Shown here: positions 1-8,464 of the stretch, piece by piece
Numbering within the stretch: position 1 is the stretch's first letter
Layout: every line of letters begins with the position of its first letter
Source of the DNA: Terrabacter tumescens
GTDB lineage: Bacteria; Actinomycetota; Actinomycetes; Actinomycetales; Dermatophilaceae
Reading direction: 5' to 3'
Assembly: GCF_014646815.1 (NCBI RefSeq)
Contig: NZ_BMNZ01000006.1
Span: 247,805-296,945, forward strand
DNA: 49,141 nucleotides
Translations under genes and position numbers: made by a program
The notes under the pieces: generated by a model
Told to the model about the DNA's origin: nothing
The model's input: the letters and a program-made list of their open reading frames with translations, nothing else
Databases searched by the model: none

Positions 1-12
1 GACTGAGACCCT

Positions 13-1050
13 GTGATCGACGCCTTCACGAACCTGACCGCTTCCCTGCCCCGCGCCCTCGCCCCGAGGACGTCCACCCCGACGCCGAACCCGACGCCGA
101 GTCCGTCTCCCTCGCAGGAGCTGCCCGTGAACCTCTCGATGCCCGACCTGACCGGCCTCACGTGGGCAGGCGTCGGCGACTGGCTCGTGGGCACCCCGCT
201 GCTCGTCCTCACCGTGCTCGTCGTCGGACTCGTCGCCCGCTTCGTGCTGCACCGGCTCATCGACCGGGTCGTCACGACGGCCACCTCGCGGCGGGCCGAA
301 CGCCTCGCGGCCATCCCCGGCGCCGGCCGCGCGCTGCAGGCGGTCGGGGTTGCCAACGTCCGCCACGTCCAGCGCACCCAGACGATGGGCGCCCTGCTCA
401 AGAGCATCACGACGTTCATCGTGCTCGGCATCACCGCCCTGACGATCCTCTCGCTCGTCGGCATCCCCCTCGGTCCGATGCTCGCCTCGGCGAGCGTCGG
501 CGGCGTCGCGCTCGCGTTCGGCGCGCAGAGCCTCGTCAAGGACTTCCTGTCCGGCGTCTTCATGATCGTCGAGGACCAGTACGGCGTCGGCGACGTCATC
601 GACACCGGCGAGGTCGTCGGCACCGTCGAGAACGTGTCGCTGCGCGTCACCCAGCTGCGCGATGCCGGCGGCATGACGTGGTACGTCCGCAACGGCGAGA
701 TCATCCGCATCGGCAACAAGACGCAGGGCTGGTCGACCGCCATCGTCGACATCCCGGTCGCCTACGACCAGGACGTCGAGAAGGCGATCTCCGTCATCCG
801 TGAGGTCGTCAGCGTCATGGACGACGACGACGCGTTCAAGGACATCCTGCTCGAGGAGCCCAACGTCGTCGGGGTCGAGTCGATCGCCAACGGCGCCATC
901 ACCCTGCGCGTCATCGCCAAGACGATCGCCAACGAGCAGTTCGGCGTGCAGCGCGAGATCCGCGAGCGCGTCAAGATGGCCTTCGACCGGGCCGGGGTGC
1001 GCAGCCCGATGCCCATGATGCCGCCCTACGGCGGGACGGGCGCGAAGTGA
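13..1050 (+). CDS. MscS-family small-conductance mechanosensitive channel
   Basis: This 345-residue membrane protein is predicted to release solutes on hypo-osmotic shock. The N-terminus is a low-complexity Pro/Thr/Ser stretch. A hydrophobic segment follows at about residues 56-80, then a pore region at about 130-190 rich in Gly and Ala that ends with the family motif region containing FGAQSLVKDFLSG. The C-terminal beta-domain includes DQYGVGDVI and VRNGEI, both typical of MscS. An in-frame TGA sits 9 nt before the GTG start, so the gene cannot extend further upstream. The truncated globin gene follows after 31 bp on the same strand, so the two may be co-transcribed. The family call is firm; the exact start is less certain because ATG codons occur further in. 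Confidence 0.9.
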   Translation: MIDAFTNLTASLPRALAPRTSTPTPNPTPSPSPSQELPVNLSMPDLTGLTWAGVGDWLVGTPLLVLTVLVVGLVARFVLHRLIDRVVTTATSRRAERLAAIPGAGRALQAVGVANVRHVQRTQTMGALLKSITTFIVLGITALTILSLVGIPLGPMLASASVGGVALAFGAQSLVKDFLSGVFMIVEDQYGVGDVIDTGEVVGTVENVSLRVTQLRDAGGMTWYVRNGEIIRIGNKTQGWSTAIVDIPVAYDQDVEKAISVIREVVSVMDDDDAFKDILLEEPNVVGVESIANGAITLRVIAKTIANEQFGVQREIRERVKMAFDRAGVRSPMPMMPPYGGTGAK

Positions 1051-1081
1051 GCGCGACCGCCGCTCTGGGAGACTGTCCGGC

Positions 1082-1468
1082 GTGACGTACTACGACGACT
1101 TCGGCGGACACGAGACCTTCGACAAGCTCGTGCGCGAGTTCTACCGAGGCGTCGCCGAGGACGAGCCGCTGCGCGCGCTCTATCCCGAGGAGGACCTCGG
1201 GCCGGCACAGGAGCGTCTGCGGATGTTCTTCGAGCAGTACTGGGGCGGCCCGACGACCTACTCCGAGCAGCGGGGCCACCCGCGGTTGCGGATGCGTCAC
1301 ATGCCGTTCCAGGTCACGCCCGACATGCGCGACCGCTGGCTGCTGCACATGATGAACGCCGTCGACACCCTCGAGCTCTCAGCCGAGAACGACGACCGCC
1401 TGCGCGACTACCTCACGCGGGCGGCATACTCCCTCGTTAACGCGCCCGGCCCGGACGGCACCTTCTGA
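1082..1468 (+). CDS. glbO: Group II truncated haemoglobin (trHbO)
   Basis: This is a 128-residue haem protein very close to mycobacterial GlbO (family knowledge). The stretch EQYWGGPTTYSEQRGHPRLR is diagnostic. Expected key residues are present: Tyr21 (B10), Tyr34 (CD1), proximal His73 in MRHMPF, and Trp86 (G8). These define the group II haem pocket, which binds O2 tightly and is linked to oxygen and NO chemistry under hypoxia. The GTG start gives a protein only two residues shorter at the N-terminus than the mycobacterial one. The stop codon is the first base triplet of an 11-bp unit, TGACGTCGAGC, that is duplicated in tandem. Confidence 0.96.
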   Translation: MTYYDDFGGHETFDKLVREFYRGVAEDEPLRALYPEEDLGPAQERLRMFFEQYWGGPTTYSEQRGHPRLRMRHMPFQVTPDMRDRWLLHMMNAVDTLELSAENDDRLRDYLTRAAYSLVNAPGPDGTF

Positions 1469-1487
1469 CGTCGAGCTGACGTCGAGC
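1466..1487 (+). repeat. Two 11-bp tandem units including the glbO stop codon
   Basis: TGACGTCGAGC occurs at 1466-1476 and again at 1477-1487. The first TGA is the glbO stop. The second TGA is 11 nt further on, so in another reading frame. Confidence 0.9.
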
Positions 1488-1498
1488 CGCTCCAGGGA

Positions 1499-1527
1499 CT
1501 CACAGCAACTCACAGCCCATTCACGGC
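1499..1527 (+). promoter_or_regulatory. Direct-repeat operator candidate upstream of the secreted protein
   Basis: CTCACAGC at 1499-1506 and 1509-1516 and TTCACGGC at 1520-1527 are spaced 10 and 11 bp, one helical turn. This layout is typical of OmpR/PhoP-type response regulators. The sites end about 85 bp before the start of the secreted protein at 1613. Regulator identity is unknown; the assignment is inferred from layout. Confidence 0.45.
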
Positions 1528-1612
1528 TCGGCGGTGCTGGCCGGGGTGTTCTCTGGACCTAGGTGAACTCACGGTCGGGCGAGCGCCCGGCGACCACGAC
1601 GGAGGGACGCAC

Positions 1613-2260
1613 ATGGTGTCGATCAACGGCAAGTCGCTCAACAGGAAGGCGGCCGGCATCGCCGCCGTCGGTGCGGCCGCGGCCGTCATCGGGCTCGGCG
1701 TCAGCCAGGTGGCCCGCGCCGACGACGCGACCACGACGACCCCCACGCCTTCGGCGACCTCGACCCAGGGCGACCCCAACAAGGGCACGACCGACAGCGC
1801 CCCCGGCATGCCCGGCAACGGCAGGGGCTGGGGCCCCGGCGGTCGCCACGGCGGCCCGGGGATGGGGATGGGCATGGGGATGGGCAAGGGTGCGGACCTC
1901 TCCGCCCTCGCCACGAAGCTCGGCGTCGACCAGAGCAAGCTCGAGGACGCCCTCAAGGCCGTCCGCGACGAGCTGCGGGCCGGCCGCACTCCCGGCAAGC
2001 CCCCGACGACCAAACCGGACCCGGCGACGATGCAGGACGAGCTGGCCACGAAGCTCGCGAGCAAGCTCGGCATCGACGCCGCCAAGGTCAAGGCGGCCTT
2101 CGCAGACCTCCGGGCCGCCCACGAGGCCGACGAGCAGAAGGCGTTCGACGACCGGCTCGCGCAAGCCGTCAAGGACGGCAAGCTGACCCAGGCCGAGGCC
2201 GACGCCGTGAAGAAGGCGGCCAAGGCCGGAGTCATCGGCATGCACGACGGACCCCGCTGA
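1613..2260 (+). CDS. Secreted or membrane-anchored helical-repeat protein, function unknown
   Basis: A 215-residue protein that I do not recognise by name. Residues 1-37 look like a signal peptide or anchor (basic start, Ala/Gly/Val core, end near ARA-DD). A Thr/Pro/Ser linker follows. Then comes a Gly/Met/His-rich stretch around 67-92 with four Gly-Met steps. Two similar helical units follow, LATKLGVDQSKLEDALKAV and LASKLGIDAAKVKAAFADL, and a third weaker one near the end. The start is set by GGAGGG at 1601-1606, 6 nt before the ATG. The upstream region carries CTCACAGC direct repeats, so a two-component system may control it. The Met-rich patch could bind metal, but that is speculation. Confidence 0.8.
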   Translation: MVSINGKSLNRKAAGIAAVGAAAAVIGLGVSQVARADDATTTTPTPSATSTQGDPNKGTTDSAPGMPGNGRGWGPGGRHGGPGMGMGMGMGKGADLSALATKLGVDQSKLEDALKAVRDELRAGRTPGKPPTTKPDPATMQDELATKLASKLGIDAAKVKAAFADLRAAHEADEQKAFDDRLAQAVKDGKLTQAEADAVKKAAKAGVIGMHDGPR

Positions 2261-2305
2261 CCGAGCCTTCCGACGAGGGCGTCCCCGTCTCGGCGGGAGC
2301 GCCTT

Positions 2306-2713
2306 TCAGCGTGTGGCGAGGTGCGCTCGGAGCGAGGGCACGACGTGGTTGCGCAGCAACGGCGCCAGGTCGGCGGGCAGGTCGTCGTCGAGACCCAACC
2401 AGCGCTGCTCGGCGATCTCGGCGAGGGGCTCCGGGGCGTCCTCGGGCCGCAGGTGCGTGACGTAGACGGTCGCGTCGACCCACGCGTCCGGCTCGTTGGC
2501 GGCGATGTCGCGAAACTGTCCCAAGGGCTCGCCGACCGCCGAGACGTCGACACCGACCTCCTCCATGACCTCGCGGACGGCTGCCTCTCGAGCGCTCTCC
2601 CCCGGGTCGATCTTGCCGCCGGGCAGCATGAACCGGCTCGACCCGGACTTGCGGACGGTGAGCAGGCGCCCGTCACGCACGAGGCAGAACGCAGCGGTCA
2701 CAAAGGTCGTCAT
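2306..2713 (-). CDS. Nudix hydrolase
   Basis: This 135-residue protein carries a complete Nudix box: Gly33, Glu39, Arg47-Glu48 and Glu51-Glu52, with Gly54. The family hydrolyses nucleoside diphosphates linked to another group; the substrate is not predictable here. The open frame continues to 2899, but the upstream residues are not family-like. The chosen ATG also has TACGGT 7 nt before it, a leaderless-promoter arrangement. It is convergent with the secreted-protein gene, with only 45 bp between the stops. Confidence 0.88.
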   Translation of the reverse strand: MTTFVTAAFCLVRDGRLLTVRKSGSSRFMLPGGKIDPGESAREAAVREVMEEVGVDVSAVGEPLGQFRDIAANEPDAWVDATVYVTHLRPEDAPEPLAEIAEQRWLGLDDDLPADLAPLLRNHVVPSLRAHLATR

Positions 2714-2720
2714 GCACCCG

Positions 2721-2726
2721 ACCGTA
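2721..2726 (-). promoter_or_regulatory. -10 box TACGGT, leaderless Nudix transcript
   Basis: TACGGT on the minus strand lies 7 nt before the ATG at 2713. A transcript from this box would start at or next to the start codon. No clear -35 hexamer is visible. Confidence 0.5.
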
Positions 2727-2822
2727 GTGCCGGGCGGGAGTGGGCTCGGAGGGCACCCGCGACCGCGGGCCCAAGCGCTCGACGGTGGGCCCAGGCGCTC
2801 GACGGCGGTCCACGAGCGACGC

Positions 2823-2849
2823 GTTGCAAGAAGTTGCAGAAATTTCTTT
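2823..2849 (+). promoter_or_regulatory. LacI/MalR-like operator upstream of the alpha-glucosidase gene
   Basis: An AT-rich island in otherwise GC-rich DNA holds GTTGCA direct repeats at 2823 and 2833 (10 bp apart), overlapping the palindrome AGAAATTTCT at 2838-2847. TTGCA repeats are the hallmark of MalR-type LacI-family operators in front of actinobacterial maltose genes (established knowledge). The site lies 35-60 bp before the predicted start of the alpha-glucosidase gene. No regulator gene is in the window. Confidence 0.55.
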
Positions 2850-2883
2850 GAGTTTTCGGTCCGATGAGGAACGATGGTGGCCC

Positions 2884-4707
2884 GTGACGCCATCAGCAAC
2901 CCAGACCCTGAACGACTCCGAGCTCGTGTCGGCGCTCGACTCGACGCACGACGTGGTGATTCGCGAGGACGCGACCCCCGTGCACGCCGCGGACCGCCCG
3001 GACGCCGCCTGGTGGCGGCACGCGGTCATCTACCAGATCTACCCGCGCTCGTGGGCCGACGCCGACGGTGACGGCATCGGTGACCTGCCCGGGATCACCT
3101 CCCGGCTGCCGCACCTGCGCGCTCTCGGCGTCGACGCGATCTGGCTCTCGCCGTTCTACACCTCGCCGCAGGCCGACGCCGGCTACGACGTCGCCGACTA
3201 CCGCGACATCGACCCCATCTTCGGCTCGCTCGCCGACGCCGACACGATGATCGCCCGGGCGCACGAGCTCGGCCTCAAGGTCATCGTCGACATGGTGCCC
3301 AACCACTCCTCCGACGAGCACGAGTGGTTCAAGGCCGCCCTCGCCGCGGGTCCCGGCTCGGCCGAGCGCGAGCGCTACATGTTCCGCGAGGGCCGCGGCG
3401 AGCACGGCGAGCTGCCCCCGAACAACTGGGAGTCCGTCTTCGGCGGCGCCGCCTGGACGCGGGTCACCGAGGCCGACGGCACGCCGGGCCAGTGGTACCT
3501 GCACATCTTCGACACGAAGCAGCCCGACTTCAACTGGGAGCACCCCGAGGTGCGCGCCGAGTTCGAGTCGATCCTGCGCTTCTGGCTCGACCGGGGTGTC
3601 GACGGCTTCCGTGTCGACGTCGCGCACGGCCTCATCAAGGAGCAGGGCCTGCCCGACACCGAGGAGGAGCGCACGACGATGCTCGGCCACGCCGAGCACG
3701 AGCACGCTGAGGGCGAGCACGTCCCGGCCGAGGAGGCGCCGCGCATCGACCACACGAAGCGCAGCCCGATGTGGGACCAGGACGGCGTCCACGAGATCTA
3801 CCGCGCCTGGCGCAAGATCCTCGAGTCCTACGGCACTCCTGACCGCATCCTGTGCGCCGAGGCCTGGGTCGAGCCGCAGGAGCGCGCCGTCGCCTACGTC
3901 CGCCCCGACGAGATGCACCAGGCGTTCAACTTCGACTTCCTCACGGCCTCGTGGATCGCCGAGGACCTGCGTGCGGTCATCACCTCTTCGCTGCACGCCG
4001 CCGACTCGGTGGGCGCGCCCTCGACCTGGGTGCTGTCCAACCACGACGTCGTGCGCCACGCGTCGCGTCTGGGCTACGCCCCCGGCACGCCGCGCATGAA
4101 CGGCATCTCGGCCACCGACCCGCAGCCCGACCGCGCGCTCGGCCTGCGCCGCGCCCGCGCGGCCACGGCCCTGATGCTCGCGCTGCCCGGAGGCGCCTAC
4201 ATCTACCAGGGTGAGGAGCTCGGTCTGCCGGACTCGACCGACATGCCGGCCGAGTTCCGCCAGGACCCGACCTTCGCCCGCACGGCCGGCGCCGAGACGG
4301 GCCGCGACGGCTGCCGCGTGCCGATCCCCTGGTCGGCCGACGGGCCGTCGCTGGGCTTCGGTCCGAGTGCCAGCACCTGGCTCCCCCAGCCCGACGTCTA
4401 CGCCGACTACGCCGTCGACCGGCAGGAGGGCGTGGCCGGGTCGACGCTCGAGCTCTACCGCTCGCTCCTCGCCGCGCGCCGCGAGCTGTCCCTCGGCACG
4501 GGCTCGCTCACGTGGGTGCTGGGGTATGCCGCTGACGTCGTCGCGCTGACCAACGGCTCGTCCCAGCACGGCCGGGTGCTCGTCGTGGCGAACCTCGGTG
4601 CAGAGCCCGTAGCGCTGCCCGAGGGCGCCGAGGTCATCGTCGCCTCGGGTCCGCTCGAGGCCGGCCTCGTCCCGACCGACACGACGGTGTGGGCCCGCTG
4701 GTCCTGA
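2884..4707 (+). CDS. aglA: GH13 alpha-glucosidase (oligosaccharide/maltose hydrolase)
   Basis: This 607-residue cytoplasmic glycoside hydrolase cleaves alpha-glucosides such as maltose or isomaltose to glucose. GH13 conserved regions appear in order. Region I is D136 in [13 protein letters not shown]. Region II has nucleophile D245 in [10 protein letters not shown]. Region III has acid/base E326 in AEAWVEP. Region IV has D388 in LSNHDV. The N-terminal [17 protein letters not shown] is typical of alpha-glucosidases rather than amylases. The frame opens at 2740, but the chosen GTG lies downstream of the operator-like island, and earlier codons give non-homologous residues. It may supply glucose in the same alpha-glucan economy as treXYZ. 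The symbol is used in the generic sense; substrate preference is not provable from sequence. Confidence 0.9.
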   Translation: MTPSATQTLNDSELVSALDSTHDVVIREDATPVHAADRPDAAWWRHAVIYQIYPRSWADADGDGIGDLPGITSRLPHLRALGVDAIWLSPFYTSPQADAGYDVADYRDIDPIFGSLADADTMIARAHELGLKVIVDMVPNHSSDEHEWFKAALAAGPGSAERERYMFREGRGEHGELPPNNWESVFGGAAWTRVTEADGTPGQWYLHIFDTKQPDFNWEHPEVRAEFESILRFWLDRGVDGFRVDVAHGLIKEQGLPDTEEERTTMLGHAEHEHAEGEHVPAEEAPRIDHTKRSPMWDQDGVHEIYRAWRKILESYGTPDRILCAEAWVEPQERAVAYVRPDEMHQAFNFDFLTASWIAEDLRAVITSSLHAADSVGAPSTWVLSNHDVVRHASRLGYAPGTPRMNGISATDPQPDRALGLRRARAATALMLALPGGAYIYQGEELGLPDSTDMPAEFRQDPTFARTAGAETGRDGCRVPIPWSADGPSLGFGPSASTWLPQPDVYADYAVDRQEGVAGSTLELYRSLLAARRELSLGTGSLTWVLGYAADVVALTNGSSQHGRVLVVANLGAEPVALPEGAEVIVASGPLEAGLVPTDTTVWARWS

Positions 4708-4744
4708 CGCATCTGAAGGTGGCTGCCTGAACGGCCACCCGCAG

Positions 4745-4778
4745 GTGAGGCCCCTGTCCCTCGGGACGGGGGCCTCAC
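4745..4778 (+). terminator. Hairpin after the alpha-glucosidase gene
   Basis: GTGAGGCCCC and GGGGCCTCAC form a 10-bp stem with further pairing inside the loop (GTCCC/GGGAC). No T-run follows, as is usual for actinobacterial terminators. A CGGCATAC octamer starts at its 3' edge. Confidence 0.7.
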
Positions 4779-4828
4779 GGCATACCAAGGCCTGTGGATG
4801 ACGGCCAGGGCGACGCGGCCGGCTCTCC

Positions 4829-4834
4829 TACGGT
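4829..4834 (+). promoter_or_regulatory. -10 box TACGGT, leaderless toxin-cassette transcript
   Basis: TACGGT lies 6 nt before the ATG at 4841. It is the only promoter-like element visible for the three-gene coupled cassette. Confidence 0.5.
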
Positions 4835-4840
4835 CGGTGC

Positions 4841-5194
4841 ATGACGCGCTACTCCTTCGACACCCACGGTGTGTCCCGCGAGCGTCTGGCCCTGTCGCAC
4901 GACCCGGCCGAGCTGAGCGCCTGCGCGTCGGCCGTGGCGTCTGCCGGCACGGCGGCTGCGGTCGCCTTGGGCGACGGGGCCGAGGGCCTGAGGGTCGCGG
5001 TCGAACGTTTCCGCGTCGTGCACGCGCACGCCTTCGACGCCCTGGCCGACGCGGCGGCTGCCCTCGGTGACCGGCTGGACAGATCGACCCTGGAGATGCG
5101 CTCCGTCGAGCTGCTCGTCACCGCGGGTTTTTCAGCTGTCACGACGGACGTGCCTGCCGCACATGGCGATTCGACTCGGCCGGAACTGCGGTGA
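4841..5194 (+). CDS. Small helical protein, probable partner of the following WXG-type effector
   Basis: A 117-residue Ala-rich, predicted all-helical protein with no signal peptide or membrane segment. It resembles the small ESX/T7SS-target-like proteins that precede large polymorphic toxins in actinobacteria, but it has no clear WXG motif (a GDGAEG turn lies mid-protein). Its stop overlaps the GTG of the next gene by 4 nt (GTGA at 5191), so the two are translationally coupled. By analogy with ESX loci it may pair with the effector for export; this is inference. No T7SS core gene lies in the window. Confidence 0.7.
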   Translation: MTRYSFDTHGVSRERLALSHDPAELSACASAVASAGTAAAVALGDGAEGLRVAVERFRVVHAHAFDALADAAAALGDRLDRSTLEMRSVELLVTAGFSAVTTDVPAAHGDSTRPELR

Positions 5195-7962
5195 GCCGGG
5201 CACCCGAGGCCGGGCACTCGGCCGCAGCGATCGCTGGAGAGCTCGCCCTTCCGCTGCCGTCCGGTGACGTCGCCTCCTTGCGCGCCGCTGCGCGGTCGCT
5301 CGACCGTACAGCCGCACGCGCCCGCGCGACCACGACCGTCCGCGGCACGCTGGGACCTCGCCTCGGTGCGGTCTGGACCGGTGAGGCCGCTGCGGCGGCC
5401 CGGCTCGAGGCCGACGAGCTGGGCGCCCGGGCGCGCCGGGTGGTGGAGGCGCTCCCGGGCGCATCCCGGTCCCTGCTGACGTATGCCGCGGCACTCGAGC
5501 ACGCCGTCGCTCGAGTGCGGTCGCTGCAACGGCAGTGGGACGCGCTCGATGCCGAGCACGCCCTGGCCGTCCTCCGGCTCGCTGCGCTGCCCGACCCGAC
5601 GGGGGCCGTCGGCGTGCTGGGTGCCGAGCGAGCACGGTCCGACCAGCTCATGGGGCGGGCACGGCTCAGCCGTTCCTACGCCGGCGTCGTCCAGGAGCTG
5701 CGCGCGACCGCCCGGCGGTGCGCGGGACTCGTGGCCGCGGTCACCGACACGACGGCGCCGGCCGGCACGGCGACCAGCGCAGCAGCCGTGCGGACCGTCG
5801 TGACCGGCGGCCTGTGGTTCGCCGACGGAGCGGTCGCGGCACGGGCGTCGCGAGACGCGGCGATCGCCGACGGGTTGCTGGCGCGGCGGCTCATGGCCGC
5901 TGCCGCACCCGTCGGCGGCGGGCTGGCCTCGGCTGGCGACATCGACGCTCTGACCGCCAGACTCCGGTCGCGGGGCGAGGATCCCGTCTACGCACAGGCC
6001 CTGATGTCCGAGCTCGGCGGCGACGGGCTGTCCCGGCTGCTCATGGCGGCGGGCATGGCGCAGTCGGCGTCCGGGACGAAGGTCGACCGGGTGCGTGCCC
6101 TGTTGGGCGCCCTCGGCTCGCTCGTCGTCAGGGCGACGAGCCACGCGGCGCCGACCGGCACCGACCCGAGGACGCGAGCCCAGCTGGCTTCAGGTGCAGC
6201 CCTGATGGCCGACGAGCTGGTCGCCGGCCTCGACACCGTCCACACCGACCCGAGCGGCGGCCGCGCTTCGGGCGCCTGGCTGCTCGGTCAGCTCCTCGCC
6301 GGCGCACGAGCCACGGGTGATGACCGTCTTCTCCCGGCGCGACTGGCGCGACGAGCCGCGGCTGCGGCCGCCACCTCGGAGATCGCCGAGACCCGTGATG
6401 CAGACACCGCACTCAGCCACGGCAGCACCCTGCTGCCCGACGCCGGACAGTCGTTCTCGTCGTGGTTCGACGACGCCGCCCAGACCGGCGACGCGCTCCA
6501 CGTGCTGCTCGGGCACGTCGGCGATGACCCTTCTGCCGCGGCCGCCCTGCTGGCCGAGCCGCTCCCCGACTCCGCAGTCGCCGGACGCGCACTCGCCAAC
6601 TCCCGCGGTGACCGGCTCACGGTCGGCGAGCACCTTGTGCGACGGTGGATCACCCACGAGGCCAACGGAATCGAGACACATTCCGACCTCGGGCTCGCCT
6701 CGGACGCCGACCTGAGATCACTGCTGACGAGCGCCTCATCGGCTGCGGCGGACGGCACAGACGGCGAGGCGACGGGGATGGCCGAGACCCGGGCTCGCAT
6801 CATGCTCGAGGTCTCGCGCACGAGCCGCTTCGCGATGCTCGACGCCTCCACCACACGGATCTACTCCCGCGCCACAGCGCCGCTGGAGACCCTCGTCGTC
6901 GAGTGGCTCTCCGCGATGCGCGACAACGTCGACCTCGCACTGACCACGCCTGCCCTCGGAGCCCCGGCAGCGCGGTACGCCGCGCCCACCTCGACCGGAG
7001 CGCAGCCCTGGCTGGACACGCACGAGCTGACCGGAATCGTCGGCGCCTTGGCCGTCGACACCGGGATGGGCCTGCACGCCAGGGACACCGGCGCGGCCTA
7101 CGACCGCCTCGTCGAGCACGAGCTCGACGAGACCCGACGGGCGGTGGAGGCAGGGTCCGACGTGGGCCACGACGTGGTGCGCCTCGGGTTCTTCGACCAG
7201 TCCGCGTCCGCCGCGCTCGTCGACGTGGCTCGACGTCAGGACGTGCTCAACCGGAGGGCCTGGCAGGGACTCGCGGAGGCGGCGCATGTCATCGCGATGA
7301 TCTTCCGGGGCGGAGTCACGGGGCTGTTCTCCACGGCGCAGACGTACGCCGAGGGCGGGACGCTGCGCACCGCCCTGGACGACCTGGTCATCTCGATGGT
7401 CCGCTCCAACGTCGAGCTCGCCCAGACCGAGCGCAACGACACCCGTCGCTCGGAGCTGGCGAACCGCATCGCGGCGATCACCGGCACCCGCGACACCGTC
7501 CTTCCCGCCATGGCCGTCGGGGCAGCGCGGGGCCCGGCGCTGCCCACGGCCGAAGCCGTGCGCACGGCACGGGCCGCGGAGATCCGCGCTGCTGCCGAGG
7601 CCGCCCTTCAGGAGGCCGAGTCCGGCTCAGGGTCCACGGCCGTCGACCGGCTCAAAGATCGCCTGGGCCCGACGGACCGGGTCCCCGTGATCGCGTCACG
7701 GGGGACGATTCCGGAGCTGGAAAAGCTGCCACGCGGTAGGTCGCGCGGCGTGCTCATGGTTCCTGACGAACAGTCGCTCCGCCATCTGTTCGACCGGTTG
7801 ACCGTGGGCGCCACGCGACGCATGCGGCCAGGCTACGCCGGCGAATGGTTCGAGCGTCCTGACGGCATCCAGGTGGGCCTGCGGGCCAGCTCGCGCAGCG
7901 GCGGTGCGACGATCGACGTGCGCTACGCCGACGACCAGATACGGAAGGTCCACATCCAGTGA
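5191..7962 (+). CDS. Large WXG-type protein with distinct C-terminal tip, candidate polymorphic toxin
   Basis: A 923-residue, mostly helical Ala/Arg-rich protein. Residues 25-120 form a WXG100-like helical pair with the turn W62-T-G64. The long middle has no motif I recognise. It includes a weakly hydrophobic stretch near IAMIFRGGVTGLFSTAQ. The last ~71 residues (from GVLMVPDEQS) change character. They hold basic residues, Gly turns and short beta-like strands, with GEWFERPDGIQVGLR, SSRSGG, TIDV and a terminal KVHIQ. A long helical carrier ending in a short compact tip, followed at once by a small coupled gene, is the standard toxin/immunity layout. The tip looks like a small RNase-type toxin domain, but I cannot name the family. 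Overlaps of 4 nt occur with both neighbours. Confidence 0.72.
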   Translation: MSRAPEAGHSAAAIAGELALPLPSGDVASLRAAARSLDRTAARARATTTVRGTLGPRLGAVWTGEAAAAARLEADELGARARRVVEALPGASRSLLTYAAALEHAVARVRSLQRQWDALDAEHALAVLRLAALPDPTGAVGVLGAERARSDQLMGRARLSRSYAGVVQELRATARRCAGLVAAVTDTTAPAGTATSAAAVRTVVTGGLWFADGAVAARASRDAAIADGLLARRLMAAAAPVGGGLASAGDIDALTARLRSRGEDPVYAQALMSELGGDGLSRLLMAAGMAQSASGTKVDRVRALLGALGSLVVRATSHAAPTGTDPRTRAQLASGAALMADELVAGLDTVHTDPSGGRASGAWLLGQLLAGARATGDDRLLPARLARRAAAAAATSEIAETRDADTALSHGSTLLPDAGQSFSSWFDDAAQTGDALHVLLGHVGDDPSAAAALLAEPLPDSAVAGRALANSRGDRLTVGEHLVRRWITHEANGIETHSDLGLASDADLRSLLTSASSAAADGTDGEATGMAETRARIMLEVSRTSRFAMLDASTTRIYSRATAPLETLVVEWLSAMRDNVDLALTTPALGAPAARYAAPTSTGAQPWLDTHELTGIVGALAVDTGMGLHARDTGAAYDRLVEHELDETRRAVEAGSDVGHDVVRLGFFDQSASAALVDVARRQDVLNRRAWQGLAEAAHVIAMIFRGGVTGLFSTAQTYAEGGTLRTALDDLVISMVRSNVELAQTERNDTRRSELANRIAAITGTRDTVLPAMAVGAARGPALPTAEAVRTARAAEIRAAAEAALQEAESGSGSTAVDRLKDRLGPTDRVPVIASRGTIPELEKLPRGRSRGVLMVPDEQSLRHLFDRLTVGATRRMRPGYAGEWFERPDGIQVGLRASSRSGGATIDVRYADDQIRKVHIQ

Positions 7963-8396
7963 CGCTCGAACATCCACAGCGGTCAGTCGTCGAGGACCTG
8001 CTCCTCGGAACGATCTACGACTGGATCGATCTCGGGCTCGTCCGGTCCACCGTTCGAGAGATGCTGGGGGTCGAGGACCCCGCTGAGCTCCACGCGGCCG
8101 TCATGGAGGTCATCACGCAACTCGTCGGGGAAGGCTTCGTAGCGGCCGGAGACGTCGACCGGGACGGCTTTCACGCGTGGGACTGCACCCGGAGCCAAGC
8201 CATCTCCCGCATCGACCTCCAGTGGCGCGCAGAGCCCGACCCTGAACTGTGGCCCTTCCAGGTCGCCGCGCTCGCCCCGACTCGTCGAGCCCTCGACATC
8301 ATCGAGTCGGTGATGTCACGCGAAGGAGACGACGGCTCCTGGCGGGAACGCATGTCGCGCACCCCCCTGGCACTTCCTCACGCCGACGGCGAATGA
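7959..8396 (+). CDS. Candidate immunity protein for the preceding toxin
   Basis: A 145-residue soluble protein, apparently acidic (many Asp and Glu), with no signal peptide or membrane segment. It starts with GTG in a GTGA overlap with the effector stop, so its synthesis is tied to that of the effector. I do not recognise a named family. Visible features are an N-terminal helical region (VEDLLLGTIYDWIDLGLV) and a Trp-containing middle (RIDLQWRAEPDPELWPFQV). Role as immunity protein rests on position, size and coupling only. It could instead be a chaperone for the effector. Confidence 0.62.
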   Translation: MTLEHPQRSVVEDLLLGTIYDWIDLGLVRSTVREMLGVEDPAELHAAVMEVITQLVGEGFVAAGDVDRDGFHAWDCTRSQAISRIDLQWRAEPDPELWPFQVAALAPTRRALDIIESVMSREGDDGSWRERMSRTPLALPHADGE

Positions 8397-8464
8397 CGGT
8401 TGCTCGCCCGCGCTCGTGCGTGACCTCACGGAACTGACCTCCGGACCCTGCCAACTCGTTCGTC

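Noticed and set aside
2264-2305. Terminator between the secreted-protein gene and the Nudix gene
   Set aside because: The possible arms around GGCGTCCCC and GGGAGCGCC pair imperfectly; too weak to call.
2740-2883. N-terminal extension of the alpha-glucosidase
   Set aside because: The extension would translate through the operator-like AT island and shows no similarity to the family N-terminus.
2714-2899. N-terminal extension of the Nudix protein
   Set aside because: The residues are not Nudix-like, and the TACGGT box places the transcript start at the inner ATG.
4841-8396. The cassette as a complete type VII secretion locus
   Set aside because: No EccC, EccD or mycosin-like gene is present in the window; only cargo-like genes are seen.
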